Shown: one piece after another, positions 38,588 to 60,902 of the stretch | Numbering within the stretch: the first letter of the stretch is position 1 | Layout: every line of letters begins with the position of its first letter | DNA from: Chrysomallon squamiferum | Lineage: Eukaryota; Mollusca; Gastropoda; Neomphalida; Peltospiridae | DNA length: 64,000 nucleotides | Assembly (NCBI GenBank): GCA_012295275.1 | Contig: CM022666.1 | Span: 660,001-724,000, forward strand | Direction of reading: 5' to 3' | Made by a program: the position numbers and the translations under genes | The notes under the pieces: generated by a model | What the model was told of the DNA's origin: nothing | Databases searched by the model: none | Seen by the model: the letters and a program-made list of their open reading frames with translations, nothing else

Positions 38588-41577
38588 TGTTGGTGTGATT
38601 TCATGAACTTGAAACATTCAACACTATTTACAATAGTAACATTATGAAGAAGTAAAATGGCTGCAGTGCTTTTCAAACTGGGACAGAAAACACAAAGGAT
38701 GAAAAAAATCAGCCAGAAAGAAAACTGATATAAAATATAAAATTCATTAGAATTACCTCCTCATATCTTCCTTCCACTTCTCTTGTCTTTCTCTTTCCCT
38801 CTTTTCCTTCAGTTCAGCCTGAAAGGTATAAATATATTGTGTATGTTAAAAGTTAATTCACCAGTATGAGGATGTTAATAGTTAATTCACCAGTATGAGG
38901 GTGTTAATAGTTAATTCACCAGTATGAGGGTGTTAATAGTTAATTCACCAGTATGAGGGTGTTAATAGTTAATTCACCAGTATGAGGGTGTTAATAGTTA
39001 ATTCACCAGTGTGAGGGTGTTAATAGTTAATTCACCAGTATGAGGGTGTTAATAGTTAATTCACCAGTATGAGGGTGTTAATAGTTAATTCACCAGTATG
39101 AGGGTGTTAATAGTTAATTCACCAGTATGAGGGTGTTAATAGTTAATTCACCAGTGTGTGGATGGTAATAGTTAATTCACCAGTATGAGGGTGTTAATAG
39201 TTAATTCACCAGTATGAGGATGTTAATAGTTAATTCACCAGTATGAGGATGTTAATTCACCAGTATGAGGATAAATACCTGTTCACCAGTATGAGGGTGT
39301 TAGCAGTTTTCTTCAGTATGAAATCAAAGCTTCCACCAGTATGAGGGTGTTAATAGTTAATTCACCAGTATTCTTTTCCTTGTTTCCATAAATTGTTCTT
39401 TTGCTGTTAAAAATGAACAAATGAAAGAAAGAATGAATGAATGAATGAATGCACAAATTTACACATGAACAAAGGTAAGAATGAATGAATGAATGAATGA
39501 ATGAATGAATGAAAGAAAGAATGAATGAATGAATGAATGCACAAATTTACACATGAACAAAGGTAAGAATGAATGGTGGATGTATGAAAGAATACAAAAA
39601 AATATAACAAAGGTGTAAATGATTGAACAAATTATGGAATGTATGTAGTATGTATGTATGTATACATGTGGGTGTGAGTGTTTGTATGTGTGTGTGTATA
39701 TGTATGCATGTATGTGTGTGTGTGTGTGTGAGAGAATGTGTGAGTTTTTGTGTTATAAATGTGTGTAATATGTGTTTGCTGGTAATAATCTTCCATTACA
39801 GACAAGTAATATAATATGCAGAATGACAAATACATGCATGATCTGATACTTAAAACAAATATGTACCTCTCTTTGCAGCTTTGCATTGGCTTGTGACTGG
39901 ATCATTTCTTTTCTGGCTTGAGTTATGTTTTTTTCACCTCCACCTGCAAAACAACAACAACAATAATAATAATCCAAGAAAATAAACCGGAATAGAGATT
40001 GCAAGAAAATTAATGTTTGGAAACATGAAATTAATGTTCTATCTCAGTAAAATCTGGAGACAGGAAATACTACCATTTAGACATGTGGGGTTAACAAGAT
40101 CAATTAAGAGAGGAAATACTACCCATATAAATACTGCACAGTCATGATGTTTGTTATGTGTGATCATGGCTGCAAAGGGAAACATTCTGGACGGCAGAAA
40201 ACCAAGTGCAGACCTCATACTTGATGGATATAGGTATGCACAGCGGATTAGTAACAAGAATGGTACGGTACCATGGAGATGTTTGTATTCTAGGTGCCTT
40301 GCCACCGTGACTACTACACCTGATGGGACTGTAGTCAGGAGAGGTAAAGACCACATCCATTCCTCGGATGAGAGTTGCTGTCCACCTACTGAAATGGAAC
40401 AACTGGCGTGTCCAGTTAAGATGTGTTATAATCTCACTGCCAGATTCGGAAATAAACTGTCAGCACTGTAACTTACCTACAGTCCCTACATAGGACACTC
40501 TTGTTATTTTCTTCTGTTCCTTATGAGCTTCATAATTCTGCATTTCTCTCTGGGCTTCTGTGAAAATAACAATTTATATTTAAATAGATTTTTTTCAGTT
40601 CTAAATGTATAAACAGAATTAATCTGTGCATGTGTGTATGTGTGTGTATATTTGTGTGCATACAGGACAACTTAAGCAATCACTATTTTGAGATAACTGA
40701 GGGAATTCCCCTTATTATATTACATATTATGTTACATATTCTAAATAAGGTGTGTATGTGTGTGTGTTTATATTTATTGATTACCGTAATCAGGTTTTTA
40801 ACAGCTTGTTACAATTAATAATCAAACTGCTGAAATAAAACGATACATAATGTATTTCTTAGTTACAAGATCTGTTCTGCAGATTGGGGTAATTAACTGT
40901 TTCACTAATTATCAGTACATATTAATTTTGAGTGAATATTTAATTGTTATTTCAGCTAACCATATAAAAATGTAAGTTAATGTGTGTAGTATATATAAGT
41001 TAAATGTGTGTGTGTGTGTGTGTGTGTGTGTGTCTGTGTGTGGGGGGGTGTGGGTGTGGGGGGTGTAATTGTGAGTTAATATGTTATTTAATACAAACGT
41101 TCGGTAATTTTTTTCCGCCTTTGTTCATCGGGAGCCTGTACAGAGAACCCTCCAGCACTGAAAATAAAATTCAAAATCAAATTTTAATTAAGAATTTATC
41201 TGAACCATGAAAAATAAAAGAAAAAAAAATTAAAACACAACAACCAAACAATGAAGAATATGTGTTTGTAGCATCATAAAGTCAAATTTATAATACGGAA
41301 AATAAATAATTTAAAAAAAATGAATTATAAATACTTACTAAACTGGATTCGACCCAGCTTCATTTGCAGGATCAGTTCTGTTTCTGTTTTGATTACCACT
41401 TTCTTGTGTCACGTCAGAATTCCACATCCTTCTTGTGGGTGCTGGGTTACCACGTATTCCTGTGTTTGACAACTTCACCTCGCGTCCACCTCTACCTACA
41501 TTTGTATTATTTTGCGATCTTATTCCTCTTCCACGAACGGTAGTCGTACTTCCTGAACTACGTGATGTTCTGTTCAT
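36380..41577 (-). CDS. EPSTI1: EPSTI1-like coiled-coil protein with C-terminal CUE domain
   Basis: Eight minus-strand exons in frame: 41339-41577, 41099-41157, 40477-40557, 39867-39943, 38757-38818, 38118-38161, 37119-37196, 36380-36630; 296 residues. All introns are GT-AG (the exon-2 donor, AAC/GTTTGT, is weak). After a basic, Arg/Gly/Asn-rich N-terminus come YAGGFSVQAPDEQRRKKI and several Glu/Lys/Gln-rich helical exons. Exons 5-6 read EKWKEDMRRKNNAFLDRLEK, whose NNAFLDRL core matches the C-terminal signature of vertebrate EPSTI1 (epithelial-stromal interaction protein 1). The last exon adds a CUE-like ubiquitin-binding domain (about 252-294) with the MFP motif (GMFPNYPLEVIRDIF) and a terminal AASFLMDM helix. 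I do not recall a CUE domain in vertebrate EPSTI1, so the architecture is notable. Molecular role is unknown; ubiquitin binding is inferred from the domain. It is head-to-head with TMEM254. Confidence 0.85.
38551..38588. repeat. (TTTA)n microsatellite in EPSTI1-like intron
   Basis: TTTA units between exons 5 and 6 of the EPSTI1-like gene. The larger introns here otherwise hold only AT-rich DNA. Confidence 0.92.
38848..39372. repeat. 29-bp minisatellite in EPSTI1-like intron 4
   Basis: About 16-18 tandem copies of a 29-bp unit containing TTAATAGTTAATTCACCAGT followed by ATGAGGGTG. Most copies differ by one or two bases and the right end is degraded and rearranged. It begins about 30 bp upstream (in gene orientation) of the exon-5 acceptor. 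Confidence 0.95.
39421..39590. repeat. (GAAT)n array with a duplicated 30-bp insert
   Basis: GAAT units in which the segment containing GCACAAATTTACACATGAAC and AAAGGTAAGAATGAATG occurs twice (about 39450 and 39539). Confidence 0.9.
40136..40143 (+). promoter_or_regulatory. TATA-like sequence before the FLYWCH ORF
   Basis: TATAAATA 23 bp upstream of the FLYWCH start codon. If used as a TATA box, transcription would begin at or inside the ORF start, so it may instead be chance in AT-rich DNA. A 13-bp AGGAAATACTACC repeat occurs just upstream (about 40062 and 40111). Confidence 0.25.
40166..40471 (+). CDS. Single-exon FLYWCH-type zinc-finger ORF, antisense in EPSTI1-like intron 3
   Basis: 101 codons with no intron. 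Residues about 16-68 match the FLYWCH zinc-finger pattern: LILDGYRYAQR, then NGTVPWRC with its tryptophan and first Cys, RCLATV with the second Cys, DGTVV, and the closing HIH. FLYWCH domains bind DNA or protein and are often part of MULE-type transposases as well as host factors. Only the finger and about 30 further residues are present, with no transposase core. The ORF lies antisense between exons 3 and 4 of the EPSTI1-like gene; its stop codon (40469-40471) touches the last base of the exon-3 5' splice site. GC content and codon use are higher than in the surrounding intron. It is either a small intact gene or a captured transposon fragment that has stayed open. Confidence 0.65.
   Translation: MAAKGNILDGRKPSADLILDGYRYAQRISNKNGTVPWRCLYSRCLATVTTTPDGTVVRRGKDHIHSSDESCCPPTEMEQLACPVKMCYNLTARFGNKLSAL
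41005..41065. repeat. (GT)n and GGGTGTG-rich tract in EPSTI1-like intron 2
   Basis: GT run followed by G-rich GGGGTGT units. Confidence 0.9.
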
Positions 41578-42138
41578 AACTTCCGTGTGTTATTTTCTTG
41601 TAATTAACAGTACTTTCAGTTTCATAAGTGTCATAAGAATAGCTGTTATTTTGGAATTCCCCTCCTTTTGTAATGAGTAAACAAAACAGTACAAGGGAGA
41701 TCACTCTCATAATATTCGTAATCAGAAGGTTGTAACTTTCTCGATTTATTGCTATATTAAATTAATGTCTTTAATACAGCAAATATGTGTTAATAAACAT
41801 GGAGGACAAAACAAAATTTTTGTTTTGTTATTTTACTTTATTCAATCAGATAGATTATATTAATTTTGGTCAGTTGCCTCTGATTTCCTTTACACTTTGT
41901 GACTTGACACAGTCTAAACTGCGTGATTCTATGTATAATTAATTCTTAGCGGTGTTTAGCAGTTTATATGGAGTGAAAAAAGTAACTGTTTTATCAATAT
42001 CAAATGATGAATCATGTACAGCTTCATCAGTGGTTTTATTACAGACAGACATTTTCAGTCTTGGTTACATAAAGATATTTTTATAGTAGTGTATTTGAGT
42101 TCTCATTTTGAATTAGAGGAAATCACAACAAACACGCG
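41578..42138. promoter_or_regulatory. Shared bidirectional promoter of EPSTI1-like and TMEM254
   Basis: The two start codons point away from each other with 561 bp between them. ACTTCCG, an ETS-like half site, lies next to the EPSTI1-like ATG (about 41579-41585). ATGGCGGAAAATGG at the TMEM254 start resembles a YY1 downstream-initiator element. There is no TATA box or microsatellite in the gap. A shared promoter is inferred from the spacing. Confidence 0.5.
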
Positions 42139-42619
42139 ATGGCGGAAAATGGAGATACCTCTAACGGTAGAAGAAACGTCAACAGTAATTACTTTAAGTT
42201 TCCCCATCCATTCTGGGTCGTCACTATTACCTTTGGAATTTGGTTGTTAACGGTAAATTACTGAAAATAATTTTGAGCTGTCAGTGAATATGTGAAATTT
42301 CAACGTTTATACGATTTGTATATAGAACTTTGTAATGTTCTGTCAAATGTGTGGTCTAAGTTCAGTAGAATTTTAATAACTAAGACTCATCATATTTAGT
42401 AAACTTTAATAATTATTTGGTAATTCAATGTGCTCTTAAGTTTTCATGGATATTATTTATTGTTTTGTATATTTTCACGAAATTGTTTTAATTTATTTAT
42501 TTGTGCGTTCGTTCGTTTGTTTACAAATAAATGTGTAAAGCTGATCAGAAGGTTATCTTGTTTTAAATAATTTCATTCAACCACACAAATACATTGAAAT
42601 ACACATCTACAGTAAATAT

Positions 42620-42664
<45 letters not shown>

Positions 42665-44557
42665 AATTGAATTTGTACTTAATTTCTCTTTAGAAAGGGA
42701 TATATATAGATACATACACTCACTCTAATACATATTGCTTTATGCTAATATTTCTTTTCATTATAGATGTCTACCTTTGTTCCAAATCATATTCCATCTT
42801 TCCTTGGACCAATTTGTTGGATAGGCCAATATATGGGATTCAACTATCCACTAATCTGCAAGATATTGTAAGACAATTTGTATTTCTGCATATATGTGTA
42901 TATCTTTATAAATACTTTGGTAGTTTAAAAAAATATATATCTTAATTGTTTTATGCATGTACTGTTATATTTGAAATATTTAAGCAAACGTTTTATACTG
43001 GCAAAGTGTAACAACACATCATGCTTGTTAATTTGTCATTCTCCATTACACTAGAGTTCATTTTTCACTTTAGGTTTTGTTACAATGCTGTTATCTTTTC
43101 TTTGTATTTAAAATGAAATGGTAAATGCTGTCTTGTATATAATTTAAACACTTTTACTTCTTCTTGAAACTTAATTTTAAAAAAAAAAAAAAAAGATTAA
43201 TTTTGACTATAATATAGCTACAATGATTTTAAATATAACAATTTTGTAAATTTTTTATTAGTAGTATTTTTTCTTCTTTATATATTACTGTTGTTGTTGT
43301 TATTTATGTTGATATTAGTATTGGTGTTCCTGTTATTGTTACTGTTGCTTTTTGACATTGGTACCAAGAATGGTATTATTATTACTACTACTACTACAAC
43401 CATTACTATTGCTACTGCTACTAGTACTACTACTACTAATATTATTATTACTACTACTACTACAACCATTACTATTGCTACTGCTACTAGTACTACTACT
43501 ACTAATATTATTATTACTACTACTACTACTACTACTACTGCTTCTACTACTGCTATATGTTTATTTTTCAGGTTTATAGGAATGATTATTGTTCACTGTT
43601 TTGAAGCAGCCTATGCTGAACAGTTCTGTGTGTGAGTATTAATTAAATTAAAGACTCTGTCACCATTCCCCTCATTAATTACTATTTAAAATGGGAGGAA
43701 AATTAGTAACAAATTACTTGGAATTATTTAGCAGCATTCTTAATTAATTTTTATCTTAATATTTTATTAACTTAAATAAACATGCTATCAAAACGAGCAC
43801 ATAGTTTAAATAGACGTTGAATGCCGTTAATCAAAATTATAAAATTTAGTTATTTATTCAGAGAGGAAGTTATCTCTAGCAGATATTAGAAATGTTATTA
43901 GTAATACAGTTGAACAAACTAAACTTTAAGTAAGTTACATTTTTAATGGAGTAAATATTACCAGTATATTAAGTGTCTGCCCTGCCATAACCATTGTTAG
44001 AAAATTAGTCAGTGTTTTGTAATGATGTGTTTAAGAAAACTTCTATTACCTTTTTAGAGATAGTACATTATAAATAAACAAATGTTTAATTGTGTAGTTA
44101 AAGAAGCAAATAATTACTTTTTTAAGAAAGATTATTATTTATTATTATTATTTTTTTATTACTTTTATTATTATTATTATTATTATTAATATTTATTACT
44201 TTTATTATTAATTATTTATTATTGTTATTATTATTATTACTATTATTACTATTATTAAGTTATACAGATGTTTGATATCAGTTAGCTAATGACAGAAAAT
44301 TATGTACTAATTGTAAAGTTAAATAAACGAACTTTGAATTAAAATATTAATAATTTACATTGATGTTTGATGTCAAGTATCTTTTATTAGAAATTCTTGT
44401 AAAGTAAAAGAAAACAAAAATTTAAATAAAAATTTCTTTCAGGGAAAGAGGATTTTCAATGAGTGCAGCAGTAAAATGGACTCTACAGACTCTAATATTT
44501 GGATATGCATCACTGATTCGATTAAAAGATTATGGAAATGATAAAAAATACTCATAG
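42139..44557 (+). CDS. TMEM254: TMEM254, small multi-pass membrane protein
   Basis: Four exons, 42139-42252, 42767-42867, 43572-43631 and 44443-44557, join in frame to 129 residues (human about 123). By eye the whole protein follows human TMEM254: FWVVTITFGIWLL (first membrane segment), a loop with FVPNHIPSFLGPI corresponding to the WPQSIPYQNLGPLGP region, IGMIIVHCFEAAYA (compare LAWLIHVGESLYA), and WTLQTLIFGYASLIRL (compare WFLQTFFFGIASLTIL). It ends in a basic or polar tail. The biochemical function of the family is unknown to me. The chosen ATG sits in an ATGGCGG context and gives the human-like N-terminal length. Three transmembrane segments are expected. All introns are GT-AG; phases are 0, 2 and 2. 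Confidence 0.93.
42623..42658. repeat. (CA)n microsatellite in TMEM254 intron 1
   Basis: Pure CA run. Confidence 0.95.
43376..43545. repeat. 66-bp duplication within an (ACT)n tract, TMEM254 intron 2
   Basis: The segment holding ACAACCATTACTATTGCTAC and CTAGTACTACTACTACTAAT occurs twice, 66 bp apart (43396 and 43462), inside ACT/ATT triplets. The array ends about 30 bp before the exon-3 acceptor. Confidence 0.9.
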
Positions 44558-44583
44558 TCTTCATGGACTATTAAATACATTCA

Positions 44584-44589
44584 AATAAA
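44584..44589 (+). terminator. Polyadenylation signal AATAAA, TMEM254
   Basis: Canonical hexamer 27 bp after the TMEM254 stop codon. A slightly later site would also be possible, but no other hexamer lies so close. Confidence 0.55.
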
Positions 44590-46580
44590 TTACTTTTAAC
44601 ATGAGCAGCGTTAATATCAAAGCCACAAAATTTGTAAATTTAGTAATAAACAACGTTAAGCAAATTCAAGTTTAATTATAATTTATGTGAATTTCTATTT
44701 TTATTATAATTTGAAGAATGTTCCAGGAAATTTTTGGTTAGTAATGGAACTGCAGATTTTAATAATTACAGATTACTGAATATTCAGGCGTAAATCATCT
44801 ATTCTCGTGCTGTGAGAAAACATCTGTTAATTTTATTTTTGATAATGGAATAATAATTGTTATGAATTCCAGTTTTGTTGTTAATTTTCTGAAAATCTAC
44901 AAACAATTAGTAAATTCCGACAGTAATCAAACCATTTTTTAAAAAGAAAATTGTCTTCTTTTTGCTCTGTAAATCCAAAGCACAAAACTGTCTTTTTATA
45001 AACTTTTTATTGATTGGACATTTCTTATTTTACTATCTTTACGATTGTTATTTTATATATCTATATGTATACATCAATGTGAATATATCTCTTAGTGTGT
45101 TTTGTATTCCTTCTTCTTTTTATTTTTTTTAAAATTTTAAAATTTTTATTAAAATGATTATAAATGGCAGAATGCTTGATAAAAAGATGGATGTTCAGGG
45201 TATGTAAATGTAGAAAAACATAATACTGGCCTTATTAATAATAATAACCATTAACATACAAAATATTTAGAAAATGTCCAGAAAGGCTCACCCTTTTACT
45301 CACTTCAAGAAGGAAGATCAACTGATAAAGAAGAATAGAATCAGTTGGCTTGACAGTAAGATATCTTTACCCAAATTCTTTCTGTAACTACACTGGACGC
45401 ATTATAGATATCATCATAATTTCTTCTCTACACAAAGATGAATATAAAAAAATTCTTGCTACTAATGAAAAAAAGTAGCTTACACTTACAGTATAGTGGT
45501 AGGAAGTTATTATTTTCTCATATGACTACATTACTAAACATCTCTGTACTGTGAAAAGGTGAGTTTGAAAAATATGTAATATAGTTATAGTAGGAAGTTA
45601 TCTTTCTTGCATATGACTAATTTATTTAAAAGTCTGTGTTTGTTCTGTAAGTTCTATGCAAAGATGAAATAAATAAATTTGTGCTATGAATAAAATAAAA
45701 ATAAAGTAGCTAATGGTATGGTGATATGAAATTATCTTTCTCATATATGACTAATTTAGTTAAAGGTTTGTATAAAAGATTCTTTGATACTTGTAAAAAA
45801 GTGTCAATGTTTTAGTGGCAATAGCAGTAATAAATGAATGACACATAAAATGTATTGTGTGTCAAAATATACTTTCACAAAACAAAAAAACTAAATGATT
45901 TTCGAGATAGAATATCTAGCATTTGTCAGTAGTATTTTTCAACATATTGCATTGCATATTAAAAAAAAAAAAAAAAATATTTCTCCCTTCAGAAAATAAT
46001 GGAATTTCAAACAGCTGTCAGTGGATAACCTACTGTTTATAAGTGAAATGTTTACAGGATACCAGATGTTTGTATTCTCTGTTTGTTTAGGGTATAATTA
46101 GTTCCTATCCATGACTTTCATGTGAATGTGTGTGAATGTTTGTTAGTGAGGGTATGTTTCAGTGAATATTTAGATGTACAAGTCTTTCAAAATATTCCAG
46201 ATTATATATTTGTAATGAATGAATGCCCATTATGTATTTTGTCATAATTTTTAATTAAATTCATTTTATGATGCTATTATAATGATATTAGAGTTGATGA
46301 CTAGAACAGAAAATATTTTTGTAATCCTCAGTAATAAAATTGTTAATAAAATATTTTATCTTTTTTTCATTTGTGTCTCTTAGAAAATTAGATAAACATT
46401 TTCTTCTTTCTGAGCTGAAGAATAGTAACATTTGGCCAGATTTAAGAAAATATATATATATGTGATTCAGATCCAGTAATAAATGATTTTTCTTTCATTA
46501 GCATTTGAATTAATGTTCACATTAATTATCTTGACAATATCTTAAATTCAAGGTGTTTTTTAAATTCAAGGTGTTTTATT

Positions 46581-46618
<38 letters not shown>

Positions 46619-47999
46619 GGGTGGCATTGTAAAATATCTCCAGAAATCATTTACAAATGTTCAGTGATTGTTAAAATCATATTCATTCTAGTGAGGGTTT
46701 ATTATTTTTATTATTATCATCATCATCATCATCCTTATTATTATTATTATTGTTATCATTATACTTTTATTATTATTATTATTATTATTATGCTTTTATT
46801 GTTGAAAGTCATAAAGATAAAACATCCTAAAATAACACACAAAAAGTAAATAAGTAAGCACAAGCAACAAGAAGATAATGCAAATTAAATGTTTCATTTA
46901 TTATAATGGTATTGTACAACAGTTCATCACGTTGTCCATGTACAAAATCACCTACAACGTAAAGATGTGGCAGAAACTTCAATGAAGCAGACAACAATTC
47001 ACAAAATGAAGTCTCTACTTCCAGTATCCCAGATCTATCAACAGTAACATCCTGTCTACCAATGAACAATTTTGTTATGATCTGGAAACTTCTGTAGACT
47101 TCACATTAAAGAAACAGGATGTAAATATTTGTCCTGTTTTGATAAACCATTAAAAATGATCTGTAAATTTTTGATTCAATTTATAAACCTTTAAAAAAAT
47201 ATCTATAAATGTTTGACTTTATAAACTTTTAAAAATTATCTATAAATGTACAATAATACTTCTACAATATTTTTTAAACATATTTTTTTTTTTTTACCTT
47301 TTTATTTCAACTGGAATATCTGACAACGTTATTCTTGCATTTAACATTTATTTTATTACATTTTTCAATGTATAATACTTAAATTTATTCTGAAATGTAA
47401 TATTTTTTTTATTATTTTGAAGTCTACCATTCTTTTGGACAGCATTATTTACATATATTAACATATATATTTATATTATTCACCACATATTTATTTATTT
47501 ACTTATTTACATATGAAATGTTCATTTGCTCATAATATTCTGTTATGCAATCTCTGTTTATCTTATTCTCATGAGTAATTTATTTGACTGTTATTTTTAT
47601 TCTCAATGGCATTCAGCATATACTAGTATTAGTTTTTAGTAATATATGTAAAATGGCTGCCTTTGTTATACTATATTCTCAACAACTGATTTTGGTTATT
47701 CATTTTCTAATGCATTTTTATGAACATGTGTGTATATATATTTGATATACAACTAAAATTCAGTAATTAAATTAATGATTACTTCTTGTAACGAAATGAA
47801 TAAGTGATTTTTAAAATAAATTAAAATTTTAATTAAATAAATGGAGGGTGTCAAAAGGATTTATATCAAATTCTGTTAAACAGACTCATTCTGTTTCTTC
47901 ATTGTTTCAAAAACCTACAGACAGACACACAGCAAACAGTGTTAGTTTTATTTACATAATATTTATTCCTTATTATGAATATGTAATGTACATTAAATT

Positions 48000-48265
48000 A
48001 CATTATTAGAAATTGACCAATCATAATTCTTCTCACAGTAATTAACTAATCACAATGACCAATTAAACTGCTTGTAACAGATGTCTATGACAGCGTTACA
48101 TCAGTGAAATGTAGATGATGATTTAACCTCTACAAATGTAACACACCAATCAAACAGCGTCTTATAAAATCAGCCAATGGTGAATGGTAATGTTTTTGCA
48201 CAAAGGTAATGACCAATCAAAATGCTTGTAACAAAACTTTTATGATGCTGTTCAAGATTAACAGT
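48000..48265. other. CCAAT-box cluster with an internal duplication
   Basis: CCAAT occurs at five places (near 48018, 48058, 48148, 48174 and 48212) in about 200 bp. Two of them share AATGACCAAT followed by TGCTTGTAACA, marking a degenerate duplication with about 155-bp spacing. No start site or gene is evident beside it. Confidence 0.55.
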
Positions 48266-48539
48266 GAATGGTAATGGCAATATAAAGAATTTAAGGAGAT
48301 TGTTTCATATTGCTACAAACAGAAAAATTGTGTCCCATTGCTCTATGAACATAATAAAATATTTGCATAAATTTACATTCTGTTACAAAGCACCATTAAT
48401 AAAGCAACATTGTGTTGTTTGTCTAAAAACCTCATCAGAAATGTTATTAATCCGTCTGATGAGAAATAAATACAGTCAAAACAAAATCTTTAGAAAATAA
48501 TGCATACATATATATATATAACACTTGACATTTGATTCA

Positions 48540-48575
<36 letters not shown>

Positions 48576-48690
48576 TGTTAAATTTAAAAAACCCAGCAAC
48601 AAACAAAATAGACTGCTATATAAATTAAAGAATCAAAAAATAAAATAAAATAAATAAATAAACAACTACATAATAATAAATTTAAACAAA

Positions 48691-48795
48691 ATGCAAAAAT
48701 TAATCCTTTGGTTTGTTTTTCATATCTATACCATTGCCCATTCCAGCCAGTACTCCTTAACTGGCAGTGGTATGAGTAGTCCAGATTATGAGAAG
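48691..48795 (+). CDS. Candidate first exon with signal-peptide-like sequence
   Basis: 35 codons from ATG to an AAG/GTAAAT splice donor. Residues 1-18 (MQKLILWFVFHIYTIAHS) look like a signal peptide, followed by SQYSLTGSGMSSPDYEK. This could be the first exon of a small secreted protein, but I find no second exon, so it is weakly supported. Confidence 0.2.
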
Positions 48796-48878
48796 GTAAA
48801 TATAAAAATATCCTTTCTGCTAATCAATAAAAATTCCATCAGTGATTTTTTAATTTTTTTATATACACCATTAAACAC

Positions 48879-48915
<37 letters not shown>

Positions 48916-49932
48916 GATCAAGCATCATGAATCTTTCACATCATTTTAAACTGTAAAAATAAAAATTTTGATAAAAAGATCACAGCTCTAAATTATATAG
49001 CAATGTTCCTTCACCCTTCCGAATGAAAAGTAAAGAAAAGAACTCAAAAAATGAAAAAAAAGGAAAACAGTTGAAGATAAAAAAAAAAAAAAGGATATAG
49101 CTGAAGAAAAAATATATATTTTTATGTTTCCAGGGAATAAATAATATATAAATATCATTTTCTAAAACAGAAATTCTTTGAATTTTTGCCAGTGTAAGAT
49201 TTTGTACAAGTCTGATTGTACCAGCTTGATTATTCATACAGTGAACCCACTACACAGACACATTTAGTGTTCAATCTGGCCACCCTGCTCAGTATTTTGT
49301 ACAACCTGAACTCAATGTACATCTGCTATTTTGAGTCAATGTATTTATACAGCATCTGCTCATAGCACCAGAACCTATCACAAAGCAAGATATTATGTCC
49401 CAGGCAGGCACTGCTGAACCTTCGCACAAACAAGCATCTTTACAAATATTTCTAGCATCAGTGCTGGACTGTTAGGCTAAAACTACCAAAGATTTATTAC
49501 TTTTATCATGTTATCTGGTATATTATTATTATTAAAAAAAAAAAAAATCCATTTCTATCTTAAAATTAATTTGTTTAAAAACAAAACAAAAACAAACACA
49601 AAACTGCAGACAGAAAATTAATAATCACTAAGCAAAATGGAAAACAAACAGAAAACAAAAAAACAAAACAAAAAAAACAAATCAGTCAAAAAGGGAATGA
49701 ATCCTTTAAGATATTTCTTCTCCATGGTAGTTCTCTCCCCTTAAAAAGAATAAAATAGACTCGTCTGTTTATAAATCAGTCTTTAGTCTTTTCTTTTTTT
49801 TAACATTTTTCTGGAACTCTCTACTATGAGCATAACTAACACATCACATTTTTCCTTTTTCAGTCTGGTTTTGGTTTAAAACACACAGCACACTGGCTGT
49901 ATAAAATTTATGGCACTTTACTGTATTCTTCT

Positions 49933-60902
<10,970 letters not shown>

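Larger units (their letters stand above)
44600..49932. other. Gene-poor interval between TMEM254 and FARP
   Basis: AT-rich sequence with (TTA), poly-T and (AAT) tracts. Two short stretches are worth a glance: a minus-strand open frame at 46827-47069 with a non-repetitive protein that I cannot place, and a signal-peptide-like frame at 48691-48795. The 3' UTR of FARP occupies the right end. Otherwise no gene is visible. Confidence 0.5.

Noticed and set aside
38848-39372. Regular repeats that could be taken for a CRISPR array
   Set aside because: Units are contiguous with no unique spacers, and the host is a eukaryote; it is a minisatellite. The same holds for 51562-52644.
40039-40402. Minus-strand frames opposite the FLYWCH ORF
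   Set aside because: They are shadows of the + strand FLYWCH frame and lie inside an EPSTI1-like intron.
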